From positions 15,470,913 to 15,534,912 of the forward strand of contig JADWOT020000002.1 in NCBI GenBank assembly GCA_036345935.2: a stretch of 64,000 bases of DNA. The letters are read 5' to 3'. Below are positions 61,343 through 64,000 of the stretch, in pieces. Every line of letters begins with the position of its first letter. Within the stretch, counting starts at the first letter, position 1. Origin of the DNA: Taenia hydatigena. Lineage: Eukaryota > Platyhelminthes > Cestoda > Cyclophyllidea > Taeniidae. A model generated the notes under the pieces. It was not told where the DNA came from. It ran no database searches and saw only the letters and a program-made list of their open reading frames with translations. The translations under genes were made by a program, and so were the position numbers.

Positions 61343-63462
61343 CATCGAGTCAGAGTGAGTACGCTGTCAATGATAGCTATGTAACTGAACGTTCCTCGAT
61401 CTAAATAGTTAATCCTGCACAACGGCATTGAACGGTGTCGTTTGAAGTCAAAGTCTAGTGTCGCGTATCTACTAATGGTCAACAACTCCTTCAATTTTGG
61501 CGTCGCTTTTGGTAAGGTGGGAAAAACAAGTTGATTACACTTGAACCAGTTTCAGCGTTTGCTCACGTGCAGCTGATGGAGGTGCTCAATGATTTCGCAC
61601 CTCTCCTATTGGTGTTATTGAAGAGTCGTCTTTCATTCACTCACGCTTGTCATCACATGGAGCCAAAACAACGCACCATTTGTTCTTTGACATCGTAAGG
61701 GTTAGTTTGCAGGTCAAATCAGATGCTCATCAAAGGCATCATGGTCATCAGCATGAAGCGTAATATCCAACGTGAAATACCAATTGACTGCAGACATATT
61801 TTAGCGTTGTTTTGCCCTTCACTTGCTATATTGCCTAAGCAGTTCTCAACGCCAGACAGGAGACTTTTTAGCGATTACTCTTCTTTCTTTAGAACCGGCG
61901 TCATCCTCTTTCAAAGAATGGAGTAGATTCTCTGAAACAGCATAACAATCATCACTCTGACTCCTTCATTAAAAAAACAAAGAAGAGTGATTCCTGCATG
62001 GTCTCACTCTACTTGCTGCACAAAAATGAAAGACAAAGAGGAGAACTTTAGCGGAGCATCTGTGGCACCTTGCAGTGAATTGACTAGAGGATTGGATTGA
62101 ATGAAAGACCACAATCTAGCTGCTCAAATGAGTACATTTGTCTGAGAAGCTGAGTGAATGACAGGTAGGCACGGAGTGACGTCGCACAGACGAACCTTAC
62201 TGTCCGAAATCATCATCAAGTCACTGAAGTTTCAAAAGTGCCATGTGACTAGGTCATCAAATGTCGTCGCGAAGACAACATGACCGCATTGCAGAGAAGC
62301 CTACAGAGAGGTAGTATTTGCTTATGCCAATCTCAAGCATTGCACAATGGGATGCTACGTTCAATCTTTTCCATGGTGAACTGCAAAGCTGAGTATCTAC
62401 TCTGTCTCTTTGCCTACTATAAGACGCATGCCCGCGTGATCATTACAGCAGTTTCATCGTCTGTAAGACCAAGCAATTACAATCAATTTGCACACAAGAG
62501 CGAAGAAAGCTTGATAACCACACCTCACCGTGATGAAGTGAGAATTCAGCTCCCCTTCTCCGACACTCTGTCAGCCCGTTGTCTGAAGGTCATTTTGCGG
62601 TGGAAGGAGATGTAATGGTCTCTTATCTCAACTCTCCTCTGTCGAGAGTGCTGTGCTGCGACTGTGTGCCTCCTTCATCGCACACAGTATGAAGGAGTTG
62701 TTCTGTAAAGCAGTTGACATACTGATGTAGTAACTAAAGAAACAATTACGCAGCATTTGAGTTGGGTTGGATGTGAGCCTGCAATCGGTGACACGGTCGT
62801 GTGCTTCGGGACGCGGTAGCCTTTGCTCTGTAGCTCTCGCGTGGTATCCACACACCTCACCTAGTCTTCCATGTGTGCCCCCCAAGCACAAAGCCGCGCT
62901 CCCTGCTCGCATCCTAAGTGAACGCATATTCTACATTGAAGAGCAGTTTTGTAACACAACTCTCATCCCTACTTCCATCCTTTCAGCCCTGAAGTAATCA
63001 CCATCCTTTCTCAACAGGACAATAAGTAGCGAGGGAGGAGGAAGAAGGAAAGAATAGAAGAAGCGTGTCACTCTCATTGACTGTTTTAGCCATCAAACCA
63101 AGCACAGGATGCCAATGCGCATTCTGCAACTGCAGCTACCACCCGCTTGCTCTGCACTTTTACCTCTGATTCATCCTTAGTTCGTATTTTAACCTGGTTT
63201 GGAGTGAGCTGTCCTTAAATGAACCTCAGCTGTGTGACAGGTAGGAAGAAAGTTGACACAATTAACCCTTCACATGACAGCAAATACTCGTCGTACAGCC
63301 ATGTTTGAGACCAGAAACTTTTCCATCTGTCAATTGGTGGCATGAACTGGTTTTTGGTCAGCAACATTGAACACCCTCAAGGAATGCGCTTACACCTGTC
63401 CACCTTCATGGGCCATTTTTGCACCACGAAAAGCTTTATGCAATTTACTTGACCACTTTCAG
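61343..63462. other. Possible genic region, no callable exon
   Basis: A few coding-like fragments (for example EYLLCLFAYYKTHARVIITA near 62391-62460, ending in a TCT/GTAAGA donor) might be upstream exons of the gene at 63463. Their acceptors are weak and the phases are untested. The repeat fragment at 62535-62612 lies here. Confidence 0.35.
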
Positions 63463-63651
63463 CGGCTAAAAGCTGTCAATTAGGGGAATGCGATGCATTA
63501 TTGCTCCATAATCTATTGGAAACCTCCACTGACAGCTACCATCGTTTGCTACCATTCGTGCGCCCGATGGAACACTTTAGTCAGACTAAAGATTTCAGAC
63601 CCTTTTTTTCCGAAATGTCGACCCGGAATCAAAAAGACGCCAGAGACTCCG
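63463..63651 (+). CDS. Internal exon of an unidentified gene
   Basis: 189 nt, phase 1 to 1. The acceptor is TTTACTTGACCACTTTCAG ending at 63462, and the donor is TCCG/GTAAAT at 63652. The peptide is convincing: AKSCQLGECDALLLHNLLET, then DSYHRLLPFVRPMEHFSQTK, then FRPFFSEMSTRNQKDARDS. It is helical and soluble, with no membrane segment. No family was recognised. The symmetrical phase would let it be skipped without a frame change. The rest of the gene may extend beyond the window. Confidence 0.45.
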
Positions 63652-64000
63652 GTAAATCTTCTGCACTTTCCTTTCCTTTGTCCTCCTTATCCTCTACCCC
63701 TTTACACTATGGCGTAATAGCATGATTCATGCAAAATTTTATCACATTGTACCTTTTTTTTCATCTACATGTGAGTAGTGTCAGGTGGAAGATAATGTGA
63801 GTAGGCATGAGGGCGTGACAGCCGCCTCTGTTATTTTCTTTATGTAAAGTCATCAGCTAGAAGTGGTGCACACTGGTAGCATTTGCAGCCGCAGTCAGTG
63901 AAAACTTTTCTGCCAGTCAACGAGGGAGCTGCAGTACCAACTAATTGCATCTACAAATGTCTGCATTGATGTCCTTACAACGAGATTGGCAACGCTGGTA
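63652..64000. other. Intron or flank, nothing recognised
   Basis: A pyrimidine-rich stretch follows the 63463-63651 exon. No further exon is callable before the window end. Confidence 0.4.

Noticed and set aside
60996..61494. Frames spanning the N gap
   Set aside because: They are open only because unknown bases were translated as X. The sequenced parts on either side are too short to support a gene.

Overview
The window looks like nuclear DNA of a flatworm, most likely a cestode. No open frame exceeds 169 codons. The recognisable protein segments lie in short pieces bordered by GT...AG splice signals. Intergenic DNA is AT-leaning with microsatellites and diverged tandem duplications, and a 100-N scaffold gap sits at 61243-61342. 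The cestode placement rests mainly on a gene at about 50.8-52.4 kb whose layout (secretory signal exon, one fibronectin-III exon, hydrophobic C-terminal exon, about 148 residues) matches the taeniid oncosphere-antigen family. That placement is inference, not proof.

Layout. 1-8 kb: mostly non-coding, with a good unidentified plus-strand terminal exon at 6851-7084. 8.3-11.8 kb: a plus-strand genic region with a diverged tandem repeat of very short exon-like pieces (8.4-9.2 kb), then a phase-consistent four-exon model for a small single-pass membrane protein (9700-11791). 12-20.4 kb: nothing recognised. 20.4-21.9 kb: a minus-strand terminal exon with a poly(A) signal, an SH3-like exon and a charged helical exon. 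22-30.9 kb: sparse, with a perfect 20-bp-stem hairpin at 26515-26575. 30.9-31.4 kb: two phase-matched minus-strand exons. 37.8-38.3 kb: a Ser/Thr/Pro-rich repeat-coding stretch broken by a frame change.

40.45-48.19 kb is the most striking structure. It is a pair of nearly identical inverted 2.58-kb arms around a spacer of almost equal length, with members of a dispersed repeat family at the arm edges. 50.8-52.4 kb holds the FN3 gene plus a decayed second FN3 unit. 54.7-55.8 kb is a three-copy tandem duplication. 57.5-58.3 kb encodes, on the minus strand, a MARCH-type RING-CH E3 ubiquitin ligase in two exons. The right end has an unidentified well-bordered exon at 63463-63651.

Gene models were built by eye from splice motifs, reading phase and residue patterns. 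Only the RING-CH and FN3 assignments rest on clear domain signatures. No functional pathway links the genes.
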